Of a stretch of 64,000 nucleotides of DNA, positions 36,359 to 44,587 are shown piece by piece. The DNA comes from Halomarina pelagica (GTDB taxonomy: Archaea; Halobacteriota; Halobacteria; Halobacteriales; Haloarculaceae): the NCBI RefSeq assembly GCF_024228315.1, contig NZ_CP100454.1, forward strand, positions 806,001-870,000, in the 5' to 3' direction. The translations under genes were made by a program, and so were the position numbers. Under the pieces are notes generated by a model. The model did no database searches. It worked only from the letters and a program-made list of their open reading frames with translations, and was not told the origin of the DNA. Every line of letters starts with the position of its first letter. Position 1 is the stretch's first letter.

Positions 36359-37699
36359 ATGCGCTCGTACAAGGCGAAGATGGTCGAGCCGATCCGTCTC
36401 CCCTCGCGCGAGGAGCGCTCGCGCAACCTGGCGGCGGCCGGGTACAACGCGTTCAACCTCGACGCCGCCGAGGTGTACGTCGACCTCCTCACCGACTCGG
36501 GGACCGGGACGATGAGCGACGCGCAGTGGGCGGCGCTCGTCCGCGGCGACGAGGCCTACGCCGGCAGTAAGAGCTTCCACCGCCTCGCGGCCGCCGTCGA
36601 GGACGTGATGGGCTTCGAGCACGTGATTCCAACGCACCAGGGCCGCGGCGCGGAGAACGTCCTCTACGGGGCGCTGCTGGAGGAGGGAGACGTGGTCCTC
36701 AACAACACGCACTTCGACACGACCCGCGCCCACGTCGTAAACCAGGGCGCTGAGGCCGTCGACTGCCCCGTCGAGGGGGCGTGGGACCGTTCGGTCGAGG
36801 GCGACTTCCTCGGGAACTTCTCGGTCGAGCGCGCCCGCGAGGTCGTCGACGAGGTGGGCGCGGAGCGCGTGCCCGTCGTCGTCCTCACGATCACGAACAA
36901 CTCGGCGGCCGGCCAGCCCGTGAGCATGGCGAACGTCCGCGCGACCGCCGCGTTCGCCGAGGAGGTCGACGCCGCGTTCGTGATCGACGCCTGCCGGTTC
37001 GCGGAGAACGCCCACTTCATCGGGGAGCGCGAGCCCGGATTCGAGGATCGCACGCTCGCGTCGGTCGCGCGCGAACAGCTCTCCTACGCCGACGCGATCA
37101 CGATGAGCGGGAAGAAGGACGGCCTCGTGAACATCGGCGGCTTCGCCGCCGTTCGGGACCCGGACCTCGCCGAGCTGGCCAAGCAGCGCGCGATCCTCTA
37201 CGAGGGCTTTCCCACCTACGGTGGGATGGCCGGGCGCGACCTCGAGGCGCTCGCGGTGGGGCTGCGCGAGGCCGTCGAACCGCCGTACGTCGCGGAGCGC
37301 GTCGAGCAGGTGGCGACGCTCGGCGAACTGCTCTCGGAGGCCGACGTTCCCGTCGTCGCGCCGACCGGCGGCCACGCCGTTTACGTCGACGCGGGCGACC
37401 TCTTCCCGGGGATCCCCCCGGAGGAGTTTCCCGGCCAGCGCCTCGTCTGCGAACTCTACCGCGAGGGCGGGGTCAGGACGGTCGAACTCGGTTCCTTCGC
37501 CTTCCCCGGCGCGGACCGCCCGGACTACGTCCGCCTCGCGCTCCCGCGGCGCACCTACTGGCGCGAGCACCTCGAACACGTCGCGGAGACGGCCGCGACG
37601 GTGCGCGAGCGCGCCGACGAGTACGCCGGCCTGGAGATCGTGAGCGAACCGCCGATGAAGGAACTGCGCCACTTCACGGCGGAACTGCGGCCGCTCTGA
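36359..37699 (+). CDS. tnaA: Tryptophanase
   Basis: A 446-residue PLP enzyme of the tryptophanase/tyrosine phenol-lyase family that splits tryptophan into indole, pyruvate and ammonia. The PLP lysine is in ITMSGKKDGLVNIGGF at about residue 255, preceded by VIPTHQGRGAENVLYG and VVLTITNNSAAGQPVSMAN. Tyrosine phenol-lyase is the main alternative. The gene stands alone; a TTATG-like box lies about 28 nt upstream, and ACACGTGT at 36313-36320 could be an operator. Confidence 0.92.
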   Translation: MRSYKAKMVEPIRLPSREERSRNLAAAGYNAFNLDAAEVYVDLLTDSGTGTMSDAQWAALVRGDEAYAGSKSFHRLAAAVEDVMGFEHVIPTHQGRGAENVLYGALLEEGDVVLNNTHFDTTRAHVVNQGAEAVDCPVEGAWDRSVEGDFLGNFSVERAREVVDEVGAERVPVVVLTITNNSAAGQPVSMANVRATAAFAEEVDAAFVIDACRFAENAHFIGEREPGFEDRTLASVAREQLSYADAITMSGKKDGLVNIGGFAAVRDPDLAELAKQRAILYEGFPTYGGMAGRDLEALAVGLREAVEPPYVAERVEQVATLGELLSEADVPVVAPTGGHAVYVDAGDLFPGIPPEEFPGQRLVCELYREGGVRTVELGSFAFPGADRPDYVRLALPRRTYWREHLEHVAETAATVRERADEYAGLEIVSEPPMKELRHFTAELRPL

Positions 37700-37736
37700 C
37701 TCGGAACGCGCGTTCCGAAACCGCAGAACGGCCCGA

Positions 37737-38030
37737 TCAGGGCACGTCGCCGACGATCTCGCGGTACTCCTCCTCGGGGAACGCCCTGAGCGTCTCGGTG
37801 GTGACCGCGCCGCGCTTCCCGAGCGCGAGCGCGAACCGCGCCATGGCGTCGTCGTCGGGCATCTCGATCAGCGCCGCGATGTCGTGTCTGCCCATCGTCA
37901 TGAAGAACTCCCGCACCTCCCCGTCCATCGACGCCGCGAGTTCGCGGGCGTCGTCGAGGCGGTTCGGACTCTCGGCGACCTCGGCTAACCCCTCGCCGGT
38001 CCAGTCGCTCAGTACGAGGTACGTTGGCAT
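37737..38030 (-). CDS. GYD-domain protein
   Basis: A 97-residue protein of the GYD family (small ferredoxin-like fold, often near hypothetical enzymes). It has the motif TMGRHDIAALIEMPDDDAM, corresponding to the GxYD-type core, and QDLL-like flanks. Function unknown; members are ligand-binding or structural. Convergent with tnaA. ATG 38030. Confidence 0.78.
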   Translation of the reverse strand: MPTYLVLSDWTGEGLAEVAESPNRLDDARELAASMDGEVREFFMTMGRHDIAALIEMPDDDAMARFALALGKRGAVTTETLRAFPEEEYREIVGDVP

Positions 38031-38177
38031 AGCACAACGAATATGCGGTCGCCGGCGATGAGCGTTTCGCCAACCGCTCGCGCGTCGTAGCGTCCCGCCA
38101 ACGGGAGCCTTCCGGCCGTCTAGGTTTCGGGGTCGGCGAACGCGGGCGTGTCGCGGCGGCCGGATCGATTCGCCCGG

Positions 38178-38309
38178 CTACTCGCCGGCGATACGGTGGC
38201 CGACGTAGGCCAGTCCCGCTCCGAGGGCGGCACCGGTCGGCGTCGTCCCGGCGAGCGCGGGAGCGGTTCGCGCCACGGTCGAGAGTACCGACTCGCGGGT
38301 TCGAACCAT
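38178..38309 (-). CDS. Very small alanine/glycine-rich protein
   Basis: A 43-residue frame from ATG 38309 ([20 protein letters not shown], then [21 protein letters not shown]). The glycine-rich end could be a membrane-associated helix. The same frame continues upstream for long but in low-quality sequence. No family is recognised and no RNA evidence is available. Confidence 0.35.
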   Translation of the reverse strand: MVRTRESVLSTVARTAPALAGTTPTGAALGAGLAYVGHRIAGE

Positions 38310-38460
38310 CGTTCGCCGGATCCTGCGTGCGTCGGTCGGAAAAACGTTGTGCAGTCGCTCCGAGGAGCGCCGCCGCCCGACGCGCGATCGACGATCGGGC
38401 CGCACGCGTACCGACGCGCGGAGCGCAACGGGTTTGTCCGTGCCCCCGCTGGTCGTGGGT

Positions 38461-39048
38461 ATGACCGACCGGAGCGCCACCGTCGCGCGCGAGACGAGCG
38501 AGACGGACGTCGAGGTGACGCTCGCAGTGGACGGCGCGGGCGAGGCGGACGTAGAGACGGGTATCGGCTTCTTCGACCACATGCTCGCGTCGTTCGCCAA
38601 GCACGGCCTGTTCGACCTCGCCGTCGCCTGCGACGGCGACCTGCACGTCGACGACCACCACACCGTCGAGGACGTGGCGATCGCGATCGGGCGGGCGTTC
38701 GACGAGGCGCTCGGGGACCGGCGCGGCATCGTCCGCTTCGCCGACCGGCGCGTCCCGCTCGACGAGGCCGTCGCGAGCACCGTCGTGGACGTGTCGGGCC
38801 GCCCCCTCTTTCGCTTCGAGGGCGCGTTCTCCCAGGAGCGCGTCGGGGAGTTCACCAGCCACATGGCGGAGCACTTCGCCCGCTCGCTGGCGACGAACGC
38901 CGGGCTGACCCTCCACGCGACCGTCGAGGGCGAGAACGCCCACCACGAGATCGAGGCCCTGTTCAAGTGCCTCGCGCGGACGCTCGACGACGCGACGCGG
39001 ATCGACGAGCGCCGGAGCGACACCCCGAGCACGAAGGGGGCGCTCTAA
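38461..39048 (+). CDS. hisB: HisB: imidazoleglycerol-phosphate dehydratase
   Basis: The 195-residue dehydratase of histidine biosynthesis binds Mn at two His sites. The first motif is [16 protein letters not shown] and the second [16 protein letters not shown]; a third region is [12 protein letters not shown]. Length is normal for a stand-alone HisB. ATG 38461 is in a clean context. The TAA is followed after 5 nt by repeat R2. Confidence 0.96.
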   Translation: MTDRSATVARETSETDVEVTLAVDGAGEADVETGIGFFDHMLASFAKHGLFDLAVACDGDLHVDDHHTVEDVAIAIGRAFDEALGDRRGIVRFADRRVPLDEAVASTVVDVSGRPLFRFEGAFSQERVGEFTSHMAEHFARSLATNAGLTLHATVEGENAHHEIEALFKCLARTLDDATRIDERRSDTPSTKGAL

Positions 39049-39310
39049 GACCACCTTTTGCCGCGGGAGCGGCCTCCGGCCGCTCCCTGGCAAAACCTGG
39101 ACCACCGCCGCGTCGCATCGCGACGCGGCGAGCAATCGGAACGCGAAGCGTTCCGATGACAAAACCGCGCCTCACCCCCTCGCTTCGCTCGGGGGATTCG
39201 ACGCGTCCGCTCGCTCGGCGCTTCGCGCCTCGCTCACGGCCGGCGCTGCCGGCCGTTCGCGGTGTCCACGGGACTCGGAGAGTCCCGCGCTCCTCACGGG
39301 TGCTGCGCTG
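39049..39310 (+). repeat. Stop-codon-proximal repeat R2 (after hisB)
   Basis: Module A is nearly identical to R1: CCACCTTTTGCCGCGGGAGC, stem GGCC/GGCC with TCC loop, then CTGGCAAAACCTGGACC. Two extra hairpins follow, an 11-bp stem CGCCGCGTCGC/GCGACGCGGCG (39106-39130) and a 10-bp stem ATCGGAACGC/GCGTTCCGAT (39135-39157). Module B (AAAACCGCGCCTCACCCCC, GGGGGATTCGACGCGTCC) and module C (GCCGGC...GCCGGC, GGGACTC/GAGTCCC) come next. The insertion of whole hairpins between modules shows a modular build. Confidence 0.78.
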
Positions 39311-39360
39311 GTGCCGGCGATGGCGGTCGAGGATCCGGATCGTTCGGGCTATTCGCCTGG

Positions 39361-39605
39361 TCCGTACCTTTATAATAGAGGACGGGACCAGAGGCCCCGT
39401 GACCTGACGCTTGTCGCGGGGTGGCTGCGGTTGCGCGACGCCACGCCCCGCGAGCCGCCCGCGGCGTCGCCTGCACGCCCACGTTTTGCCGCGGTCGCTC
39501 GCTGCGCTCGCTCCCTGGCAAAACCTGGACCAAAACCGCGCCTCACCCCCTCGCTCCGCTCGGGGGATTCGACGCGTCCGCTCGCTCCGCTCGCGGTGCG
39601 AAACG
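39361..39605 (+). repeat. Repeat copy R3 with TATA and possible small RNA
   Basis: The first ~115 bp match 17749-17863: TCCGTAC, TATA-like TTTATAAT (39369), CCAGAGGCCCC, TGAC-TGAC, then arms GCGACGCC...GGCGTCGC. From 39480 a module-A-like part (ACGTTTTGCC...CTGGCAAAACCTGGACC) and module B (AAAACCGCGCCTCACCCCC...) follow. The first part has its own TATA box and conserved stems, so it could specify a small RNA, with the second part as a terminator-like tail. Confidence 0.55.
39369..39376 (+). promoter_or_regulatory. TATA-like box inside repeat R3
   Basis: TTTATAAT, conserved with TTTATAT at 17757. Transcription would start near 39398, close to the CCAGAGGCCCC hairpin. Confidence 0.45.
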
Positions 39606-39745
39606 GGATGTTCACGGTGGGCGGCCCGGCCGTAGCTCCGCGGTCGGTCCACGTATCCTCGCGCCCGACGCCCGGATGGGTACACCTTTCGCGGCGGGGG
39701 GACAACCGATGGTAGAGAAGGCGATCAGGGAGTGACTGGGAGACT

Positions 39746-40258
39746 ATGACGAGCGATTTCGAGGGGATCATGGAGAAGTTCGAGAACAGCCCGAGCCAGC
39801 AGGCTGTCATCCGCCTGCTGCTCGAACGCGGGTTCTCCGTGAACGACGACGGCCGGGTCGTCTCCGGCGGCATCGGGATCCCGAACACGGGCATCGCCCG
39901 TGAGATCGACGTGGACCGGCGGGTCGTGGACGCGACGACGAACGCCATCCTCGCCGACGAGGAGCTGCGGCGCATCTTCCAGAACATCTCGGCCATCCCG
40001 AGCCTGAAGGACCTCGCGCCGGTGCTCGACCTGACCGTCCTCACCGTCTACGTCGACGACGCCGACGCGCCCGGCATCGTCGCCGAGGTGACCGGCCTGC
40101 TCGCCGACGCGGGCATCAGCATCCGCCAGACCATCAGCGAGGACCCGGAGTTCACCGACGAACCGAGCCTCACCGTCATCACCGACGAGGCGCTCCCCGG
40201 CGACCTCATCAACCAGGTCCGGGCGCTTCCGTTCGTCCGGAAGATCGAACTGGAGTGA
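39746..40258 (+). CDS. ACT-domain regulatory protein
   Basis: A 170-residue protein. The first about 90 residues carry a winged-helix-like or RHH-type region (PSQQAVIRLLLERGFSVNDD; GIPNTGIAREIDVDRRVVDAT). The second half is an ACT-like domain (TVYVDDADAPGIVAEVTGLL), able to bind an amino acid. It matches the layout of haloarchaeal amino-acid-binding regulatory proteins. The ligand and the target genes are unknown. ATG 39746. Confidence 0.8.
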   Translation: MTSDFEGIMEKFENSPSQQAVIRLLLERGFSVNDDGRVVSGGIGIPNTGIAREIDVDRRVVDATTNAILADEELRRIFQNISAIPSLKDLAPVLDLTVLTVYVDDADAPGIVAEVTGLLADAGISIRQTISEDPEFTDEPSLTVITDEALPGDLINQVRALPFVRKIELE

Positions 40259-40453
40259 CTACGTCGCCGACCGCCGCGTGAGAGCGACGTAGGCGGCCCC
40301 ACCGACCAGAATCGCTGCCGATGCGTCCGCCGGGATCCCGACGAACAGCGACGGCCACGCCCGCGTCGCGAGCAGTTCCGTCACGACGACGGTCGCCGCG
40401 AGGGAGGCGACGACCGCCATCGCCGCGCTCGCCAGGACCGACGTGTCGTCCAC
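40259..40453 (-). CDS. Small two-helix membrane protein
   Basis: About 64 residues from GTG 40453 (VDDTSVLASAAMAVVASLAA) with two hydrophobic segments. An internal ATG at 40420 would give 53 residues. Convergent with the ACT gene and divergent from the IMPACT gene. Family not recognised. Confidence 0.5.
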   Translation of the reverse strand: MDDTSVLASAAMAVVASLAATVVVTELLATRAWPSLFVGIPADASAAILVGGAAYVALTRRSAT

Positions 40454-40555
40454 ACGTTGTCGTCGTCGTGAACGGCCAAAAGGTCGTTCGACGCGCCCGC
40501 CGACACTCCCCGCCGGGCGCGAAAGCCGTTTCACCGCCCCCGTCGAAACCCGACC

Positions 40556-41242
40556 GTGCCAGGATCGTTTCGCACGCTCGCCGGTGCGGGCGAGGCGTCG
40601 TTCGTCGTCCGCGGTTCCGAGTTCATCGGCCACGCCGCGCCCGCGGACGACGTAGCCGAGGCCGAGGCGTTCGTCGAGGCGATCCGCGATCGCCACCCCG
40701 ACGCGACACACAACGTCCCGGCCTACCGCGTTCGCGTGGGGGACCGCGCGGCGTCGAGCGCCGCGGATCGGACGGGCGGGCAGCGCCCGCGCGACGACAC
40801 CTCCGGATCGGCGATGCTCCGCGAGTACCAGAACGACGACGGCGAGCCCTCCGGCTCCGCGGGTAAGCCGGTGCTGAACGTCCTGCAGGGACAGGACCTG
40901 GAGAACGTCGCCGTCGTGGTCACGCGCTACTACGGCGGGACGAACCTCGGCGTGGGGGGTCTCGTCCGCGCCTACTCCCGCGCGACGAAGGACGCGGTGG
41001 CGTCGGCGGGCACCGTCGAGTCGGTCCCCCACCGACGGGTGCGCGTGACCGTCGACTACGACGACTCGGGGACCGTCCGGGGGATCCTCGAGAGCGAGAG
41101 CGAGCGCGAGCGTGCGAGCGTCCAGTTCGACGCCGCCTACGAGGAGCGGGTGACGTTCGACGTGCGCGTCCCGGTCGCCGACGCCGACGCGCTCGTCGAT
41201 CGGTTGCGAAGCGCGACGAGCGGACGCGCCGAGGTCGAGTGA
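40556..41242 (+). CDS. IMPACT/YigZ family protein
   Basis: A 228-residue protein of the IMPACT family. The N-terminal UPF0029 domain contains SEFIGHAAPADD, the conserved HNVPAYRVR and NDDGEPSGSAGKPVLNVLQGQDLENVAVVVTRYYGGTNLGVGGLVRAYSRA, in the expected order. The C-terminal about 70 residues form the DUF1949 domain. IMPACT proteins may modulate translation stress kinases in eukaryotes; the archaeal role is unknown. The start is GTG 40556. Confidence 0.9.
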   Translation: MPGSFRTLAGAGEASFVVRGSEFIGHAAPADDVAEAEAFVEAIRDRHPDATHNVPAYRVRVGDRAASSAADRTGGQRPRDDTSGSAMLREYQNDDGEPSGSAGKPVLNVLQGQDLENVAVVVTRYYGGTNLGVGGLVRAYSRATKDAVASAGTVESVPHRRVRVTVDYDDSGTVRGILESESERERASVQFDAAYEERVTFDVRVPVADADALVDRLRSATSGRAEVE

Positions 41243-41257
41243 CGCGCCGGGATCGGT

Positions 41258-41476
41258 TCAGTATCCGCCGCCCTCGCCTTCGCCCTCGCCTTCACCGCCG
41301 CTTTCTCCCTCACCTTCGCCTTCGCCGCCGCCCTCACCTTCGCCGCCGCCCTCACCGCCCCCTTCACCCTCCCCTTCTCCCTCACCCTCTCCGCCGGGGG
41401 TGGTACAGCCGGCGAGCCACGCGAGCCCTCCCGTGCCCGCGAGCGCGACCCCGCGGAGCAGTCGTCGTCTGTCCAT
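41258..41476 (-). CDS. Tiny lipoprotein with Gly-Glu repeat tail
   Basis: A 72-residue protein with the signal MDRRRLLRGVALAGTGGLAW and lipobox LAGC. After the cysteine, about 48 residues consist almost only of Gly and Glu in repeated GE and GGE units, ending in GGGY. The gene is real by its signal and start. Such a strongly negative, flexible surface chain would be a polyanion at the membrane. DNA of the tail is a degenerate repeat (GAGGGCGAAGGC-type units). Confidence 0.62.
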   Translation of the reverse strand: MDRRRLLRGVALAGTGGLAWLAGCTTPGGEGEGEGEGEGGGEGGGEGEGGGEGEGEGESGGEGEGEGEGGGY

Positions 41477-41669
41477 GTCTCCGTACACGTACCCAGCGTT
41501 CATAATGGTACAGTCTGTCACTCTGTGGCGCTCCCTCCCGCTCGCCACTGCTCCCGTCATCTATGGAGACGAACGGTGGTCGGTTTCGTCACGGGCGCGT
41601 GCGCCCTCGAATCGATCGCTCACCGGCGGTTTCCACCCGAAGCGAGAGGGTTCGGATTCGAACGCGAAC

Positions 41670-42347
41670 TCAGTCGGTGCCGAACGCACGGTCGCCCGCG
41701 TCGCCGAGGCCGGGGACGATGTAGCCGTTCTCGTCGAGGTGATCGTCGATGGCGACCGTGAGCAGGTCTGCCTGGGGGAACTGCTCCGCCACGCGCAGGA
41801 GGCCGTCGGGCGCGCTCACCGCCGAGAGGACGAACAGCTTCGCGGGGTCGGGCTGGTCCGAGAGGACGTGATCGAGGACGACGCACATCGTGCTCCCCGT
41901 GGCGAGCATGGGATCGGCGACGATGACGGTGTCCTCGGGCGTGATCTGGGGGAGCTTCACGTAGTCGATGGTGATGGGGAACTCCCCGCGCTCGTTCATG
42001 CCCGCCTCCTCGTCGCGCCCGGCGCTGATGACGCCCTGTCGGGCGCGGGGGAAGGCCTTGAGCAACCCCTCGACGAACGGCGTCGCGGCGCGCAGGACGT
42101 TGATGATGACGACGTTCTCCAGTCCGGTGACGCGCTCGCCGGTCATCTCGGTGAGCGGCGTCCGAACGGGGACGTACTCCGTCTCCATCGCGCCGTCGAT
42201 GATCTCGTAGCCGCAGATGCGGCCGAGCTTCACGAGGCCCTTCCGGAAGGACACCTGCTGGGTCTCCACGTCGCGGATGCGCGAGAGCGTGTCCCGGGCC
42301 AGCGCGTGGGTGACGAGCGACGCGTTCGTGCGCTCCTCGATGGTCAT
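41670..42347 (-). CDS. upp: Uracil phosphoribosyltransferase
   Basis: The 225-residue UPRT salvages uracil to UMP with PRPP. It has the N-terminal [22 protein letters not shown], the flexible loop [10 protein letters not shown] and the PRPP-binding motif [14 protein letters not shown] at about 145-158. The C-terminal [17 protein letters not shown] is the uracil-binding loop. ATG 42347. Stand-alone; a longer upstream frame is rejected. Confidence 0.96.
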   Translation of the reverse strand: MTIEERTNASLVTHALARDTLSRIRDVETQQVSFRKGLVKLGRICGYEIIDGAMETEYVPVRTPLTEMTGERVTGLENVVIINVLRAATPFVEGLLKAFPRARQGVISAGRDEEAGMNERGEFPITIDYVKLPQITPEDTVIVADPMLATGSTMCVVLDHVLSDQPDPAKLFVLSAVSAPDGLLRVAEQFPQADLLTVAIDDHLDENGYIVPGLGDAGDRAFGTD

Positions 42348-42502
42348 GCTTACCCGAAGCGAGTCGCCCCGGCGTAAAAAGTCAGCTATACCGTCGGCTG
42401 TAACCTCGCGGAGATGTTCGGCCCCCCGGTGTCGAACGGCCGCGACCGATCTCGGCCGACGGCGGACTTCACGTACTTCGTCCCGCGGTCCCTGGTCCAC
42501 CC

Positions 42503-42823
42503 GTGAAGCCCCGGAACCGCCGCGGCACGCCGGTCGATCCGGTGCCGTTCCTGGTCGTGTGCGCGTTCGCCTTCCTGATCAGCTTCGCGATCGGACCGAT
42601 CCTCTGCTACGAGTACGGCCTGCGCGGCCCCCTCGCGTTCGTCCCCCCGTCGATCGTCTTCCTCGTCGCCGTCGCCGCCGCCTACCACCGCCTCGTCTGG
42701 ACCGCGCGCCCGTCACTGCTCGGCGAGGTGCCCGTCGAATCGCGCCTCCGGCGGCTGTTCTACGCCGTCCTCGTCGTCTTCCTCCTGCTCGGGGCGCTCT
42801 CCATACCGCTTTTGCTTCGCTAG
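42503..42823 (+). CDS. Small membrane protein
   Basis: A 106-residue protein from GTG 42503 with about three hydrophobic segments ([55 protein letters not shown]). No family recognised. It is followed after 14 nt by the SRPBCC gene and may be cotranscribed with it. Confidence 0.65.
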   Translation: MKPRNRRGTPVDPVPFLVVCAFAFLISFAIGPILCYEYGLRGPLAFVPPSIVFLVAVAAAYHRLVWTARPSLLGEVPVESRLRRLFYAVLVVFLLLGALSIPLLLR

Positions 42824-42837
42824 CCCAACTCCGTGCT

Positions 42838-43275
42838 ATGCCCGAGGTCACCGTCTCCCGGTTCGTCCGCGCCCCGCCGCGCGTCGTCCTGCGCCGCCTC
42901 ACGCCCGGGGCGCTCGTCGCCTACGAGGGGAGCTTCGCCGTCCGCGAGGTCCACGAACGCGACGATGGGCGCTACGATGCGCGCGACGACGGGGGCGCGA
43001 CGGTCGTCACCGCGGGCGCGCGCGGTCTCGAACTCGCCCTGCGCTTCGAGGAGCGACCGGACGGCTGGTACTACACCCAGGAGGGCGACGCGGGTCCCTT
43101 CGACGCGATGGAGACGTGGGTCACGGTCGAGGCGGAGGACGAGGGCTCGCGCGTGACGATGCGCTCCGCCGTGGACCTCGGACTGCCGATTCCCGCCCTC
43201 TCGGGGCGGGTGGCGGCCTGGAAGCGACGCGGGGAGCTGAACCGGGCGCTCTCGGCGCTGGCGGCGGACTGCTGA
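42838..43275 (+). CDS. SRPBCC/polyketide-cyclase-like protein
   Basis: A 145-residue single-domain START/SRPBCC protein. It begins with VTVSRFVRAPPRVVLRRLTP and has the block GARGLELALRFEERPDGWYY, with DAMETWVTVEAEDEGSRV and a final amphipathic helix. The hydrophobic cavity binds small molecules or lipids in the superfamily. Substrate unknown. ATG at 42838 is 14 nt after the membrane protein stop. Confidence 0.75.
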   Translation: MPEVTVSRFVRAPPRVVLRRLTPGALVAYEGSFAVREVHERDDGRYDARDDGGATVVTAGARGLELALRFEERPDGWYYTQEGDAGPFDAMETWVTVEAEDEGSRVTMRSAVDLGLPIPALSGRVAAWKRRGELNRALSALAADC

Positions 43276-43279
43276 CGGG

Positions 43280-44587
43280 CTATCGGAGCACCAGCGGGTC
43301 GTCGCCCGCGTCGGGGAACGGGTTCTCGCCGTACGTCCCCGAGTTCCACTCGTCGTCGGTCACGAGCGCGGCGTCGAGCGCCGCGACGATCGACTCCTCG
43401 TCCATTTCCGTTCCGATGAACACCAGTTGGGACTGGCGGTCGCCGTGCTCCTCGTCCCACTCGATCTCGGGGTGCATCCGCCGCTGCATCTCCCGGCGCG
43501 ACTCGTCGAGGCTGGCGATCCACGCGCCCTGCACCTCGACGCGCGAGGACGGTCCGGCCTGCCCGTAGTGCAGCGAGACCTCGTCCCGCCCTGCGACCCA
43601 CAGCAGGCCCTTCGACCGGACCACCGAGGAGGGGAGGTCCCGCAGCGCGTCGGCGAGGCGGCCGGGGTGGAAGGGCCTGCGGCGGCGGTAGGCGAAGGAG
43701 TCCACGCCGTACCGCGCGGCGGGGTGGTGCTCGGCGTGGTCGCGGTCGGCGTGGTCGGCGTGACCGTGCTCCGCGCTGTCGTCGTGTTCCTGCTCCTCGC
43801 CCTCGTCGCGGTGATGCTCCGCGTGTTCGAGCGCGCGCCGCCAGCCGTCGGTTTCGCTCACGGTGTCGAGGTCGAACCGCCCCGTCCCGACGATCGCCTC
43901 CGGTTCGAGGTCGCCGTGTACCGTCCTGACGATCCGGGCGCGGGGGTTGAGCGACCAGATCAGTTCCTCCGTCTCCGCCAGCGCCGCCTCGTCCGCGAGG
44001 TCGCACTTGTTCAGCACGACCACGCCCGCGCACTCGACCTGCGCGACGAGCAGCTCGGAGAGCGGACGCGGGCCGTCGTCGCCCCCGGCGCTCTCGACGG
44101 TTTCGGCGTTTCCGACGTTCTCGACGCGCCCGTCCGCCTCCGTGGTTTCCCTCCCCCCCTCTCCCTCCCCTTCCCCGTCCGCGAGCGTCCGACGGAACGC
44201 GGCGGCGTCCACGACCGTCGCGAGCGTGTCCAGTTCGTAGGCGGCGCTCGCCGCGCCGGTCGTGAAGAGCCGGGCGACCGGCGCGGGTTCGCTGATCCCG
44301 GAGGACTCGACGACGAGGTGGTCGAAGTCCCGTTCGCGGGCGAGGCGGGAGACCTCGATCTCCAGGTCGTCCCGGAGGTCGCAGCAGATGCAGCCGTTCG
44401 AGAGTTCGGCGACGCCGTCGGCGCGCGACTCCACGAGCGCCGCGTCGACGTTGATCTCGCCCACGTCGTTGACGAGGACGGCGAGTCGTCGGTCGGCGTG
44501 CTCGAGCAGGTGCGTGAGCGTCGTCGTCTTGCCCGCCCCCAGCGCGCCGCTCAGGACGGTCACGGGGGTTCCGTCGGTCGTGGTCAT
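43280..44587 (-). CDS. CobW/COG0523-type GTPase (metal chaperone)
   Basis: A 435-residue G3E GTPase. The Walker A is SGALGAGKTTTL (near residue 15), the metal-binding motif GCICCDL follows at about 67-73 and ESSGISEP is the switch region. A His/Asp-rich insert (DHADRDHAEHHPAARYG near 270-285) and an acidic insert (GEGEGEGGRETTEADG) are distinctive. The C-terminal CobW_C domain is complete. It probably delivers zinc or another metal to a target protein; the target is unknown. ATG 44587. Convergent with the SRPBCC gene. Confidence 0.88.
   Translation of the reverse strand: MTTTDGTPVTVLSGALGAGKTTTLTHLLEHADRRLAVLVNDVGEINVDAALVESRADGVAELSNGCICCDLRDDLEIEVSRLARERDFDHLVVESSGISEPAPVARLFTTGAASAAYELDTLATVVDAAAFRRTLADGEGEGEGGRETTEADGRVENVGNAETVESAGGDDGPRPLSELLVAQVECAGVVVLNKCDLADEAALAETEELIWSLNPRARIVRTVHGDLEPEAIVGTGRFDLDTVSETDGWRRALEHAEHHRDEGEEQEHDDSAEHGHADHADRDHAEHHPAARYGVDSFAYRRRRPFHPGRLADALRDLPSSVVRSKGLLWVAGRDEVSLHYGQAGPSSRVEVQGAWIASLDESRREMQRRMHPEIEWDEEHGDRQSQLVFIGTEMDEESIVAALDAALVTDDEWNSGTYGENPFPDAGDDPLVLR

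Larger units (their letters stand above)
39049..39745. other. 697-bp spacer made mostly of repeats R2 and R3
   Basis: From the hisB stop to the ACT-domain gene. R2 covers 39049-39310 and R3 covers 39361-39605. The last ~140 bp before the ACT gene show no coding signal and carry its promoter region. The open frames over the repeats are arginine-rich shadows. Confidence 0.6.

Noticed and set aside
38295-38312. GCGGGTTCGAACC looks like a tRNA T-arm
   Set aside because: No complementary 3' half and no cloverleaf; it is within the start of a possible small gene.
1-39048. hut genes, tRNA-His, hisA and hisB as one histidine system
   Set aside because: They are far apart, in separate operons, and degradation and biosynthesis are opposite pathways; scattered his genes are normal in haloarchaea.
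39361-39605. Arginine-rich small proteins encoded by repeats R2/R3
   Set aside because: Frames are not conserved between copies, while stems and the TATA box are, so these are not coding.
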